A stretch of DNA of 64,000 bases. Source: Arthrobacter globiformis. GTDB taxonomy: Bacteria > Actinomycetota > Actinomycetes > Actinomycetales > Micrococcaceae. The DNA lies in assembly GCF_030817195.1 (NCBI RefSeq), contig NZ_JAUSYZ010000001.1, forward strand, positions 2,108,001-2,172,000, written 5' to 3'. Both the position numbers and the translations under genes were made by a program. How positions within the stretch are numbered: position 1 is the first letter of the stretch; each line of letters begins with the position of its first letter. Below, piece after piece: positions 44,206 to 51,768 of this stretch. The notes under the pieces were generated by a model, which was not told the DNA's origin, did no database searches, and was given only the letters and a program-made list of their open reading frames with translations.

Positions 44206-44631
44206 ATGGCTACCCAAATCTTCATGAACCTGCCCGTCAGGGACCTCGACAGATCCGTGCAGTTCTTCACGGCGCTGGGCTTTACGTTCAACCAGGACTA
44301 CACGGATGAGAATGCCACCTGCATGGTGATCAACGATGACGCCTTCGTGATGCTGCTCGTGGAGAAGTTCTTCAAGACGTTCACCGCCAAGGAGATCGTG
44401 GACGCGACTTCGGCCACCGAGGCCATCATGGCTTTTTCTGTGGATAGCCGGGAGGCCGTGGACCAGATGGTGGGCAAGGCCCTGGCCGCCGGCGGAGCCG
44501 AATCGCAGCCGGTGCAGGATTACGGCTTCATGTACAGCCACAGCTTCCAGGATCCGGACGGGCACCTGTGGGAAGTCATGTGGATGGATCCGGCGGGTCC
44601 GCCTGCCGACGGGCAGGCACCTGCTTCCTGA
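44206..44631 (+). CDS. VOC (glyoxalase/bleomycin-resistance) family protein
   Basis: 141 aa. One vicinal-oxygen-chelate module pair: FMNLPVRDLDRSVQFFTALGF at the start and SFQDPDGHLWEVMWMDP near the end, with the beta-alpha-beta-beta-beta pattern. Similar to PhnB-like or lactoylglutathione-lyase-like proteins; the substrate cannot be deduced. A TAGGTT -10-like element ends 7 nt before the ATG. Confidence 0.88.
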   Translation: MATQIFMNLPVRDLDRSVQFFTALGFTFNQDYTDENATCMVINDDAFVMLLVEKFFKTFTAKEIVDATSATEAIMAFSVDSREAVDQMVGKALAAGGAESQPVQDYGFMYSHSFQDPDGHLWEVMWMDPAGPPADGQAPAS

Positions 44632-44637
44632 CGGATC

Positions 44638-45153
44638 ATGAGTCCGGACGTATGGCTCATTCCGTTGCGGGACCTGGATGCCGATGCCCGGGCCATCCAT
44701 TTGGGTGCCGTGGCGGAACTGGAACTCGCACCGGGGCAGCAGGAGTTTGTGGGCGACCCGCTGCGCATGATGCTGGCAGGGCTCGAGGACGGGTCCCGCA
44801 GGCCCTATGTCATCGAGGCGGGCGGCAGGGCTGCCGGGGTGCTGACACTGCAGTCGGGGGCGGCCCGGTTGGCCGGCTGGCCCGACGACGACTCCGCCTG
44901 GCTGCTCCGCGGGTTCCTGATCGACAGGCGGCGGCAGGGGCAGGGGCTGGGCCAGGCGGCAGCCTCCGCGGCAGTGGCGGCGGCCGCCAAACTGACGGCA
45001 AGGCTGGGAGGCGGCCAGGCCGGCGTCGTGCTTTCAGTCAGCGAGCGCAACCCCGCCGGGCAGGGAGCCTACCTGAAGGCGGGTTTTGCGGACAAAGGCC
45101 TCTATCTGGGCAGCGAGGCCGGTCCGCAGCGGACCATGTACGCCCCCTTCTGA
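44638..45153 (+). CDS. GNAT family N-acetyltransferase
   Basis: 171 aa. Acetyl-CoA-binding motif A is visible as LIDRRRQGQGLGQAAASAAVAAA, preceded by the beta-4 strand WLLRGFLID and followed by LSVSERNPAGQGAYLKAGF. Substrate unknown. It begins 7 nt after the VOC gene, so they are probably co-transcribed. Confidence 0.88.
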   Translation: MSPDVWLIPLRDLDADARAIHLGAVAELELAPGQQEFVGDPLRMMLAGLEDGSRRPYVIEAGGRAAGVLTLQSGAARLAGWPDDDSAWLLRGFLIDRRRQGQGLGQAAASAAVAAAAKLTARLGGGQAGVVLSVSERNPAGQGAYLKAGFADKGLYLGSEAGPQRTMYAPF

Positions 45154-45256
45154 CCGCTCATCCAGTGCGGAAATACCGCCGGACCGTTGCGCCGGCACGG
45201 GGGCGTGCCTACGCTGTGTCTTGGCAGTGCACTTCAAACCTTGTTGGGGGGAAGGC

Positions 45257-45922
45257 TTGAAAAGGTCTTCGTCTCGGAGGCACTCGCCGGAACAGGCTGG
45301 CTCCCGGTCTCAGCACGCCTGGAGCCAGCTTTCGGCACCGGAGCCTCCGTATCGCCCGAGGCGGCAGGATTTGGCACGCCGGGACGCTGAGCACGCCCGC
45401 GCGCAGGCGAAGGGCGGCCGCGCCAGGAGGCTCAGGAGGGCCGAGCTTCTGCTCATCGGGGCGGGTGTTGCCGCCACGCTCATCGGGGCGGCCTATCAGT
45501 ACGCCGGGATCAGGAGCACGTTGGAAAGCAGCACCGCTTCCTCCCTGTATGCCCAGCAGCAGGAGATCGACAGGATCTTCGTGGACAACGTCGACCTGCA
45601 GCCGTACTTTTGGCAACGCCGGGAACTGCCCGACGCATCGGCGGTCCGGGATCCTGCGGCGAAGCTGAAGGCACAGCAGCTGGCTGCCCGGGCTGAAGCG
45701 ACGGCTCACCGCATCCTGGATCACTTCGCCCACCTCAAATACCAGATGGGAACGCAGGCGTTCACCTCCGAACGGGCCGACTGGGAGGCCTACATGCGGC
45801 GGAGTTTCGTGGACTCCCTCATCCTGTGCCGGGCTTTGCGGGGAGACCAGGAAGCTTTTGGCGGCACCGGTGCAGACTCCCTTTGGGGGCGCTACGCGGA
45901 GGAACCCTGCCGGGGCACATAA
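45257..45922 (+). CDS. hypothetical single-pass membrane protein
   Basis: 221 aa from TTG 45257, which has a GGGGGGAAGG ribosome-site-like stretch just upstream; GTG 45227 is an alternative. A very basic N-terminal region (about 1-60, rich in Arg/Ser) precedes one membrane helix (LLLIGAGVAATLIGAAYQYAGI, about 65-86) and an extracytoplasmic alpha-helical domain with FVDNVDLQPYFWQRREL and a terminal Cys-containing end. Family not recognised. The layout resembles a membrane-anchored sensor or small regulatory protein, but no motif supports a specific role. Confidence 0.62.
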   Translation: MKRSSSRRHSPEQAGSRSQHAWSQLSAPEPPYRPRRQDLARRDAEHARAQAKGGRARRLRRAELLLIGAGVAATLIGAAYQYAGIRSTLESSTASSLYAQQQEIDRIFVDNVDLQPYFWQRRELPDASAVRDPAAKLKAQQLAARAEATAHRILDHFAHLKYQMGTQAFTSERADWEAYMRRSFVDSLILCRALRGDQEAFGGTGADSLWGRYAEEPCRGT

Positions 45923-46035
45923 ATCGGGGTCTTCGGGCCGTGTCCTAATCGTGAGAAATTTCCCCGGCGATCCTCCGCCAATGCCCCGCTGGGGCGAGTA
46001 GTTTCAGGGCACCACTAAAGGGAAGGTGCGCGGCC

Positions 46036-46140
46036 ATGACTATCACTGAATACATCTCAGGCATTGCGATTATGACCGGATCGTTGGTAGGCGTCTTGGG
46101 CCTTTCTTTCGCGATCCTCCGTGCCCGGTCACACCACTAA
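46036..46140 (+). CDS. possible 34-aa membrane microprotein
   Basis: A short frame with a ribosome site (GGGAAGG) at a suitable distance before the ATG encodes MTITEYISGIAIMTGSLVG and a hydrophobic remainder ending R-A-R-S-H-H, one predicted membrane helix. Its stop codon is copied in a 17-bp tandem array. Its translation is unproven, but initiation signal, hydrophobic profile and stop context are coherent. Confidence 0.5.
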   Translation: MTITEYISGIAIMTGSLVGVLGLSFAILRARSHH

Positions 46141-46180
46141 CCCGGTCCCGCCACTAACCCGGCCCCACCGCTAACCCGGT
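46134..46180 (+). repeat. 17-bp tandem repeat x3 spanning a stop codon
   Basis: Units start at 46134, 46151 and 46168 with a shared CC(A/G)CTAACCCGG core. The first contains the TAA of the 34-aa microprotein; because the unit is 17 bp the later TAA codons fall in the other two frames. Confidence 0.75.
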
Positions 46181-46248
46181 GGGCGGACGTGTGCAATCCC
46201 TCGACGGGGGTCTTTCGAAGAACCGGCAGTTGTTCTACCGTTGCGGCT

Positions 46249-46425
46249 ATGAAACTGCATGTGACATACCAAGGTGGAGACAAAGATAGTAAGTCTGAGC
46301 TTCGAGAATTGTCGGAGTTCCCGATTGAACTTCCCGGGGGCCGGTACGACTTGACCTTCAGACACGCGAGTCAAGAACCCGACCCAACCGAGGCCGCGGC
46401 CAAGTGGGTGTCCCAAGAGCCGTGA
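46249..46425 (+). CDS. small hypothetical protein
   Basis: 58 aa, acidic (MKLHVTYQGGDKDSKSELRE..., WVSQEP end). No family recognised. A TACCGT -10-like element ends 7 nt before the ATG, suggesting a leaderless transcript. A strong terminator hairpin follows, and the glnA gene converges on it. Confidence 0.6.
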   Translation: MKLHVTYQGGDKDSKSELRELSEFPIELPGGRYDLTFRHASQEPDPTEAAAKWVSQEP

Positions 46426-46439
46426 ACCGCAGACGACGA

Positions 46440-46477
46440 AAGGCCGGCTCCAGGTGACGAAACCTGGGGCCGGCCTT
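46440..46477. terminator. bidirectional terminator between the small gene and glnA
   Basis: 16-bp stem with one mismatch (46440-46455 with 46462-46477, AAGGCCGGCTCCAGGT arm) and a 6-nt loop. A further 12-bp palindrome (46496-46507 with 46509-46520) lies closer to glnA. Both sit between convergent genes. Confidence 0.7.
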
Positions 46478-46528
46478 CGCTGTAACGAGATTCTTACGGG
46501 CTAAACCCGGTTTAGCCCGTTGATCTGG

Positions 46529-47953
46529 CTAGACGCCGTAGTAGAGCTCGAACTCGTAGGGGTTCGGGCGCAGGGACAGCGGGCGGATCTCGTTCTCGTA
46601 CTTGTACTCGATCCAGGTGTCGATCAGGTCCTGGGTGAACACGCCGCCGGCCTGCAGGAACTCGTTGTCCTCAGCCAGTGCCTGCAGTGCTTCCTCGAGG
46701 GTGCCCGGAGCCTTGGGGATGTCCTTGGCTTCCTCGGCGGGGAGCTCGTAGAGGTCCTTGTCGATCGGAGCCGGCGGCTCGATGCGGTTGCGGATGCCGT
46801 CGATGCCGGCCATCAGCTGGGCAGCGAAGGCCAGGTACGGGTTGGAGGAGGGGTCCGGAGCGCGGAACTCGATGCGCTTGGCCTTCGGGTTGGAGCCCGT
46901 GATCGGGATACGGATACCGGCGGAGCGGTTGCCCTGCGAGTAGACCATGTTGACCGGGGCTTCGAAGCCCTTGACCAGGCGGCGGTAGGAGTTGACCGTC
47001 GGGTTGGTGAACGCGAGGACGGCGTCGGCGTGCTTCAGCAGGCCGCCGATGTACCAGCGGGCGGTGTCGGACAGGCCGGCGTAGCCCTTTTCGTCGTAGA
47101 ACAGCGGCTCGCCGTTGCTCCACAGCGACTGGTGGCAGTGCATGCCCGAGCCGTTGTCACCGAAGACCGGCTTCGGCATGAAGGTGACAGACTTGCCCCA
47201 GGCGTCGGCGGTGTTCTTGATGACGTACTTGAACTTCTGCAGGTCATCAGCCGCGTGGGTCAGCGTGGTGAACTTGTAGTTGATCTCGGCCTGGCCGGCG
47301 GAGCCAACTTCGTGGTGGCTGCGCTCGACCTCAAGGCCGGCCTCGTCCAGGGCAACACACATGGCGTCGCGCAGGTCGGCCTGCTTGTCGGTCGGGGAGA
47401 CCGGGAAGTAACCGCCCTTGACGGGGGTCTTGTAGCCGAGGTTTCCGCCCTCTTCTTCACGTCCGGTGTTCCAGTGCGCTTCTTCGGAGTCGATCTTGTA
47501 GAAGCTGCCCTGGGGGGAGGACTGGTACTGGACGTTGTCGAACACGAAGAACTCTGCTTCGGGAGCGAAGAACGCGGTGTCGGCGATGCCGGTGGAGGCG
47601 AGGTAGGCCTCAGCCTTCTCTGCCACGCCACGGGGGTCGCGGTGGTACGGGTCGCCCGTACGGGGGTTCACGATGGAGAAGTTCAGCGCAAGGGTCTTCT
47701 CCATGCGGAACGTGTCCAGGAACGCGGTGGTGACGTCCGGAATGAGCTGCATGTCAGACTCGGCGATGCCCTGGAAGCCGCGGATGGAAGAACCATCGAA
47801 AAGCTGGCCGTTGACGAAGAAGTCGGCGTCCACGCTCTTGGCGGGCACGTTGAAGTGCTGCTGAACGCCGGGGAGGTCGGTGAAGCGAATGTCGATAAAC
47901 CGAATGTCTTCATCTTTGATGAACTTGAGGACTTCGTCCGCAGTCTTGAACAT
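46529..47953 (-). CDS. glnA: glutamine synthetase GlnA (adenylylatable, type I)
   Basis: 474 aa main glutamine synthetase. Motifs: LFDGSSIRGF, PEAEFFVFD, HHEVGSAGQAEINYKF, NGSGMHCHQSLW, RIEFRAPDPSSNPYLA and the adenylylation loop KDLYELPAEE with Tyr about 402, the target of GlnE. AAGGAG ribosome site before the ATG. Upstream, 48082-48119 is a four-part GlnR box, so transcription should respond to nitrogen supply as well as activity responding to GlnE. The length and Tyr site distinguish it from GlnA2 at 39822. Confidence 0.96.
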   Translation of the reverse strand: MFKTADEVLKFIKDEDIRFIDIRFTDLPGVQQHFNVPAKSVDADFFVNGQLFDGSSIRGFQGIAESDMQLIPDVTTAFLDTFRMEKTLALNFSIVNPRTGDPYHRDPRGVAEKAEAYLASTGIADTAFFAPEAEFFVFDNVQYQSSPQGSFYKIDSEEAHWNTGREEEGGNLGYKTPVKGGYFPVSPTDKQADLRDAMCVALDEAGLEVERSHHEVGSAGQAEINYKFTTLTHAADDLQKFKYVIKNTADAWGKSVTFMPKPVFGDNGSGMHCHQSLWSNGEPLFYDEKGYAGLSDTARWYIGGLLKHADAVLAFTNPTVNSYRRLVKGFEAPVNMVYSQGNRSAGIRIPITGSNPKAKRIEFRAPDPSSNPYLAFAAQLMAGIDGIRNRIEPPAPIDKDLYELPAEEAKDIPKAPGTLEEALQALAEDNEFLQAGGVFTQDLIDTWIEYKYENEIRPLSLRPNPYEFELYYGV

Positions 47954-48081
47954 CTATGCTCCTTACGCATATGTAATAACTGGCTCTAAAGCCAAGTGGT
48001 CCAGCGCAATCCAATGAGCGGAAACACAAAAGTGCCCCGCTCCAGGCTCGCTAGCAACTGTTACCACCCTAGGGATTGGGG

Positions 48082-48119
48082 ATTTCCCGTCCGTGTCCGC
48101 TTTGTTTCCGGCAGGTTAC
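48082..48119 (-). promoter_or_regulatory. GlnR box upstream of glnA
   Basis: Read on the minus strand: GTAAC, six bases, GAAAC, six bases, GACAC, six bases, GAAAT (ends 48119 to 48082). This matches the GlnR consensus gTnAC-n6-GaAAC-n6-GtnAC-n6-GAAAC in every spacing. It lies about 130-165 nt upstream of the glnA start, so GlnR probably activates glnA under nitrogen limitation. glnR itself is not in the window. Confidence 0.75.
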
Positions 48120-48224
48120 AGAACCTACTGATATGTAAACGCTATACGGTGTCCACAGTGTGGTCCACGCCTATCCAAACTGTGAACGTCCGCGGTGCTG
48201 CCAGCGGCTCGGTAAACTTGGTAG

Positions 48225-48662
48225 GTGGTAGATCGCAAAGACATCGGTTCTTGGCTCAGCGGGCCGGACACTTCCGGCATTTCCAAGTACCCGGGGGAAC
48301 GCCTGGGCTTTCCCGAATCGGGCACCGGATCCATGGCCCGCGCCGGCCGGCGGATTCTGGCAATCACCATCGACTGGGCCATCGCGCTGCTGATCAGCAA
48401 CGTGTTCCTCGCCGGCAATTCCATGGCGACGCTTGCAGTCTTTGCCGCCGAGCAGATCCTGCTGATCGGAACCCTGGGCTACAGCATCGGCCACCGGGTG
48501 ATGGGCATCCACGTGGTGAAGCCGGACGGCTCAGCGGCCGGTCCGCTGGCCGCCCTGGTCCGCACCGTCCTGCTGTGCCTGGTGATCCCGGCGGTCATCT
48601 TCGACCCCGACCAGCGCGGGCTCCATGACAAGGCCATGAACACGGTCCTCGTCCGCATGTAG
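48225..48662 (+). CDS. RDD family membrane protein
   Basis: 145 aa. Three hydrophobic helices and the RDD signature: ARAGRRILAITIDWAIALL (Arg, Asp, Asp pattern), SIGHRVMGIHVV and PDQRGLHDKAMNTVLV. Function not established for the family; transport or sodium/proton antiport has been suggested for some. GTG start with TAAACT ending 6 nt upstream (leaderless). The M. tuberculosis region also has an RDD gene beside glnA1. Its 3' end overlaps the DUF3817 frame on the other strand. Confidence 0.88.
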   Translation: MVDRKDIGSWLSGPDTSGISKYPGERLGFPESGTGSMARAGRRILAITIDWAIALLISNVFLAGNSMATLAVFAAEQILLIGTLGYSIGHRVMGIHVVKPDGSAAGPLAALVRTVLLCLVIPAVIFDPDQRGLHDKAMNTVLVRM

Positions 48663-48980
48663 CCGCCCGGCCGAGAGGTACCCCCGGCGGAGCGCCCACC
48701 GCTCAAACAGGACGGTGGCAAAGGGGAAAACCGCCGAGAGGCCTGCGAACAGTGCCACCGTGAGCGGCCAGCGCTGCAGCCGCCACAAGACAAGGGCGGC
48801 CACCCCGTAGCCGATGAACAGCGTGCCGTGCACCGGTCCGGCAATCTCCACGCCGAGTTCGGTGGTCCCGGCGATCCACTTGAAGTACATGCCAGCCAGG
48901 AGCGCGGCCCAGCTGAAAGCTTCGGCCACCGCCAGCAGGCGGAAGGCGCGGACGACGGCGGACGCGGACGGGAAGTTCAC
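48531..48980 (-). CDS. DUF3817 family membrane protein with antisense-overlapping tail
   Basis: 149 aa from GTG 48980. The first about 105 residues match the DUF3817 pattern (RLLAVAEAFSWAALLAGMYFKW, GPVHGTLFIGYGVAALVLW, three membrane helices). The last about 45 residues are hydrophilic and are encoded antisense to the RDD gene, overlapping it by 132 bp. The family usually ends soon after FERWALRRGYL, so the tail is likely a lost-stop extension. Function unknown. Confidence 0.75.
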   Translation of the reverse strand: MNFPSASAVVRAFRLLAVAEAFSWAALLAGMYFKWIAGTTELGVEIAGPVHGTLFIGYGVAALVLWRLQRWPLTVALFAGLSAVFPFATVLFERWALRRGYLSAGRLHADEDRVHGLVMEPALVGVEDDRRDHQAQQDGADQGGQRTGR

Positions 48981-49040
48981 AGGAGGCTCCGGCTTCTGTA
49001 GGTGCTGGGGTGTGGCTGGTGGTTGTGCCGTTCAAACGAA

Positions 49041-49081
49041 AACGCCCCGGGGCCGGCGCAGATGCGGCGGCCGCCGGGGCG
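49041..49081 (-). terminator. terminator after the DUF4191 gene
   Basis: On the minus strand a GC-rich stem (CGCCCCGG pairing with CCGGGGCG, 49043-49050 with 49074-49081) with an internal arm is followed by TTTTCG. Sits 12 nt after the DUF4191 stop. Confidence 0.7.
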
Positions 49082-49092
49082 GATCAGGCGGA

Positions 49093-49845
49093 TTAGCGTC
49101 CGCGCTGGGGGCGGGCCTTGTAGGGGTCCACGCCCTTGGGGATCGGGAGGCGGCTGCCCAGCGACGAGATGCGCTTGGACACGGCGCTGACCTCGGTCTT
49201 GGTGAGCTCCTTGTTGAGCTTGTTCATCTTTTTCGCCACCTGGCTGATGGGCACCTGGCCCTCGCTGCGCCCGGTTTCGATGACGTGGATGGTGACGTTG
49301 GGAAGGATGCGCGCAAGCTTCTTCCGTTCGCCTTCGATCAGCGGGCGCACGCGGTGCGTGGGCCCTTCGGCAACGAGCACGACGCCGGGACGCCCGACAG
49401 CGCGGAAAACGGCATCCTGGGTCCGCGGGTTCACAGCCACAGGCTGCTCCTCGGTGATCCAGCCGCGCTTGAGCGTGCTGAGGGCAGCCCCCGACGCTCC
49501 CGGCTGGTTTTCGATCTGGGCGAAGGCGGCCCGCTCGGCGCGGCGCGAAAGGATGAACGTTGCCGCAAGGAATCCCAGCGGGATGCCGATGATCAGGCCT
49601 GTAATCCAGTTGTTCAGCAACAGGCCAACCACGAGGCTGACGGCCACGACGCCCAGGAACGCCAGGAGCATGAGCCACGGAACCATGGGGTCGTGGCGGC
49701 GGGTCATATTGAAGACTTCGCGGATCTGCTTGAGCCGGCTGGGCTTCTTTTCCTTCACGGCTTTGGGTTTGCGCCCAAAGAGACCGCGCTTGGAGGCATC
49801 AGCGGCCGCAGGAGTGTTGTTGCTGGAGTCAGGGGATTTCGCCAT
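49093..49845 (-). CDS. DUF4191 family membrane protein (Rv2219-like)
   Basis: 250 aa. Basic N-terminus, two adjacent membrane helices (about 60-80 and 85-103) and a cytoplasmic C-terminal domain with GRPGVVLVAEGPTHRVRPLIEGERKKL and KKMNKLNKELTKTEVSAV. Matches the DUF4191 family, whose M. tuberculosis member Rv2219 lies directly beside lipA as here. Role unknown. It is 88 bp downstream of lipA. Confidence 0.9.
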   Translation of the reverse strand: MAKSPDSSNNTPAAADASKRGLFGRKPKAVKEKKPSRLKQIREVFNMTRRHDPMVPWLMLLAFLGVVAVSLVVGLLLNNWITGLIIGIPLGFLAATFILSRRAERAAFAQIENQPGASGAALSTLKRGWITEEQPVAVNPRTQDAVFRAVGRPGVVLVAEGPTHRVRPLIEGERKKLARILPNVTIHVIETGRSEGQVPISQVAKKMNKLNKELTKTEVSAVSKRISSLGSRLPIPKGVDPYKARPQRGR

Positions 49846-49874
49846 AGTGCCTTAATTCTACGTGATCCACGACA

Positions 49875-49912
49875 AAGGGCCGGACGCCGGAAAGTACCAG
49901 TGTCCGGCCCTT
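49875..49912 (-). terminator. terminator after lipA
   Basis: 11-bp perfect stem (49875-49885 with 49902-49912, AAGGGCCGGAC arm), 16-nt loop, TTTG tail on the minus strand; 22 nt after the lipA stop. Confidence 0.65.
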
Positions 49913-49933
49913 GGCCGTGGGAAATATCTGGTG

Positions 49934-50941
49934 TTACTGGTGTGCTGCGAGCAGGGAGCTGGCTTCCTGGCGGGTGGATCCGGAGGATTCGATGTGGGCG
50001 AGTTCGGCGGGGATTTCCCAGCCCTTTTTGCGCATCGCGGTGGCCCAGAGCCGGCCGGCGCGGTAGGAGGAACGGACCAGGGGGCCGGACATGACGCCGA
50101 GGAAGCCGATCTCCTCGGCCTCGGTGGCGAGGTCCACGAATTCCTGCGGCTTGACCCAGCGGTCCACCGGGAGGTGGCGTTCGGAGGGGCGCAGGTACTG
50201 GGTGATGGTGATCAGGTCGCAGCCGGCCTGGTGCAGGTCGCGGAGGGCTTCGGAGATCTCTTCGCGGGTTTCGCCCATGCCCAGGATGAGGTTGGATTTG
50301 GTGACCATGCCCAGGTTCCGGCCCTGGGTGATGACGTCCAGGGAGCGTTCGTAGCGGAACGCGGGCCGGATGCGCTTGAAGATCCTTGGCACGGTTTCGA
50401 CGTTGTGGGCGAACACCTCGGGTTTGGAGTCGCAGATCGCGGCGATGTGCTCGGGTTTGCCGGAGAAGTCCGGGATCAGGAGTTCGACGCCGGTGCCTGG
50501 GTTCAGTTCGTGGATTTTGCGGACCGTTTCGGCGTAGAGCCAGACGCCTTCGTCTTCGAGGTCGTCCCGGGCGACGCCGGTGACGGTGGCGTAGCGGAGC
50601 TCCATGGACTGCACGGAGCGGGCCACCTTGGTGGGCTCGAACCTGTCCACCGGGGAGGGTTTGCCGGTGTCGATCTGGCAGAAGTCGCAGCGGCGGGTGC
50701 ATTCGGAGCCGCCGATCAGGAAGGTGGCTTCCTTGTCTTCCCAGCATTCGAAGATGTTGGGGCAGCCGGCCTCTTCGCAGACGGTGTGCAGGCCTTCCTT
50801 CTTAACCAGGTTCTTCAGGCCGACGAATTCCGGGCCCATCTGGACCTTGGCCTTGATCCAGTCCGGCTTGCGTTCCACCGGGGTGGCCGCATTGCGCTGC
50901 TCGATCCGCAGCATTTTCCGGCCTTCTGGTGCCAGTGTCAC
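49934..50941 (-). CDS. lipA: lipoyl synthase
   Basis: 335 aa radical-SAM enzyme inserting two sulfurs into octanoyl-lysine. The auxiliary cluster motif CEEAGCPNIFEC and the radical-SAM motif CTRRCDFCQID are intact, as is the C-terminal RSSYRAG. GTG start overlaps the lipB stop (GTGA), so LipB and LipA are translated together. The substrate protein DlaT is encoded at 59477-61237. Confidence 0.96.
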   Translation of the reverse strand: MTLAPEGRKMLRIEQRNAATPVERKPDWIKAKVQMGPEFVGLKNLVKKEGLHTVCEEAGCPNIFECWEDKEATFLIGGSECTRRCDFCQIDTGKPSPVDRFEPTKVARSVQSMELRYATVTGVARDDLEDEGVWLYAETVRKIHELNPGTGVELLIPDFSGKPEHIAAICDSKPEVFAHNVETVPRIFKRIRPAFRYERSLDVITQGRNLGMVTKSNLILGMGETREEISEALRDLHQAGCDLITITQYLRPSERHLPVDRWVKPQEFVDLATEAEEIGFLGVMSGPLVRSSYRAGRLWATAMRKKGWEIPAELAHIESSGSTRQEASSLLAAHQ

Positions 50942-51606
50942 AGGAGAGCTCCTTCGGGGGTTGCAACTAGGGCGTCTTCATTGTTGCGCAGTTCCTCGGT
51001 GATCCGCGAAACGAGATCGGCCGGAGACACATCGCGGCCAGTTTCCTGGGCGATCGAGGTCACACCCGCATCGGTGATCCCGCAGGCGATGATCTGGCCG
51101 TATGGTGCGAGGTCGTTGTTGCAGTTGATGGCGAAGCCGTGCATGGTGACGCCCTGGCTGACCCTGATGCCGATGGCGGCGATCTTGCGGGCGGGGCCCT
51201 TGGCGTCCTCCTCGATCCAGACGCCTGCGCGCCCCTTGATCCGGACAGCCGTGATGCCATAGTCCGCGAGCACCGCGATGATCACGGCCTCCAGACGCTC
51301 AACGTAGTCCCGGATGCCGGCCTTGTTTTTCAGTTTGATAATCGGGTATCCGATGAGCTGGCCCGGCCCGTGCCAGGTGAGCTTGCCGCCGCGGTCCACG
51401 GGAACCACGGGGGTGCCGTCGAAGGGCCGCTCGTGATCCTCGGTCAGCTTTCCGGCCGTGTAGACGGCGGCATGTTCGAGGAGGAGTACCGTGCTGGGGG
51501 CCTTGCCGGCCAGGACATTTTCATGGATTTCGCGCTGGATGTCCCAGGCGTGGCTGTAATCGACGAAATCCGGGGCAAGACCGAGCTTTGTGAACTCAAG
51601 AGTCAT
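50938..51606 (-). CDS. lipB: octanoyl-ACP:protein N-octanoyltransferase
   Basis: 222 aa from ATG 51606; the open frame reaches 52047 but that part is the shadow of the kinase on the other strand. Transfers octanoate from ACP to the lipoyl domain Lys. Catalytic motifs: LLLEHAAVYTAG, GGKLTWHGPGQLIGYPI (His) and KIAAIGIRVSQGVTMHGFAIN with CGITDAGVTS containing the Cys. TAAGCT ends 7 nt before the ATG (leaderless). Confidence 0.95.
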   Translation of the reverse strand: MTLEFTKLGLAPDFVDYSHAWDIQREIHENVLAGKAPSTVLLLEHAAVYTAGKLTEDHERPFDGTPVVPVDRGGKLTWHGPGQLIGYPIIKLKNKAGIRDYVERLEAVIIAVLADYGITAVRIKGRAGVWIEEDAKGPARKIAAIGIRVSQGVTMHGFAINCNNDLAPYGQIIACGITDAGVTSIAQETGRDVSPADLVSRITEELRNNEDALVATPEGALL

Positions 51607-51768
51607 GCGTTCCAGCTTAGACCTCAGCCGGCGTCCTGCCCGATAGTGTGCCCAAGCTCTCACCCTGTTCCCGGTCACATTCCACGCTGTTCCCGACGAC
51701 GACGGAGGGCCGCGCCCGCCTGTGGATAACTTCTGCAGGAATCGCCGGATTCCGGTACTCCTTAAGCC

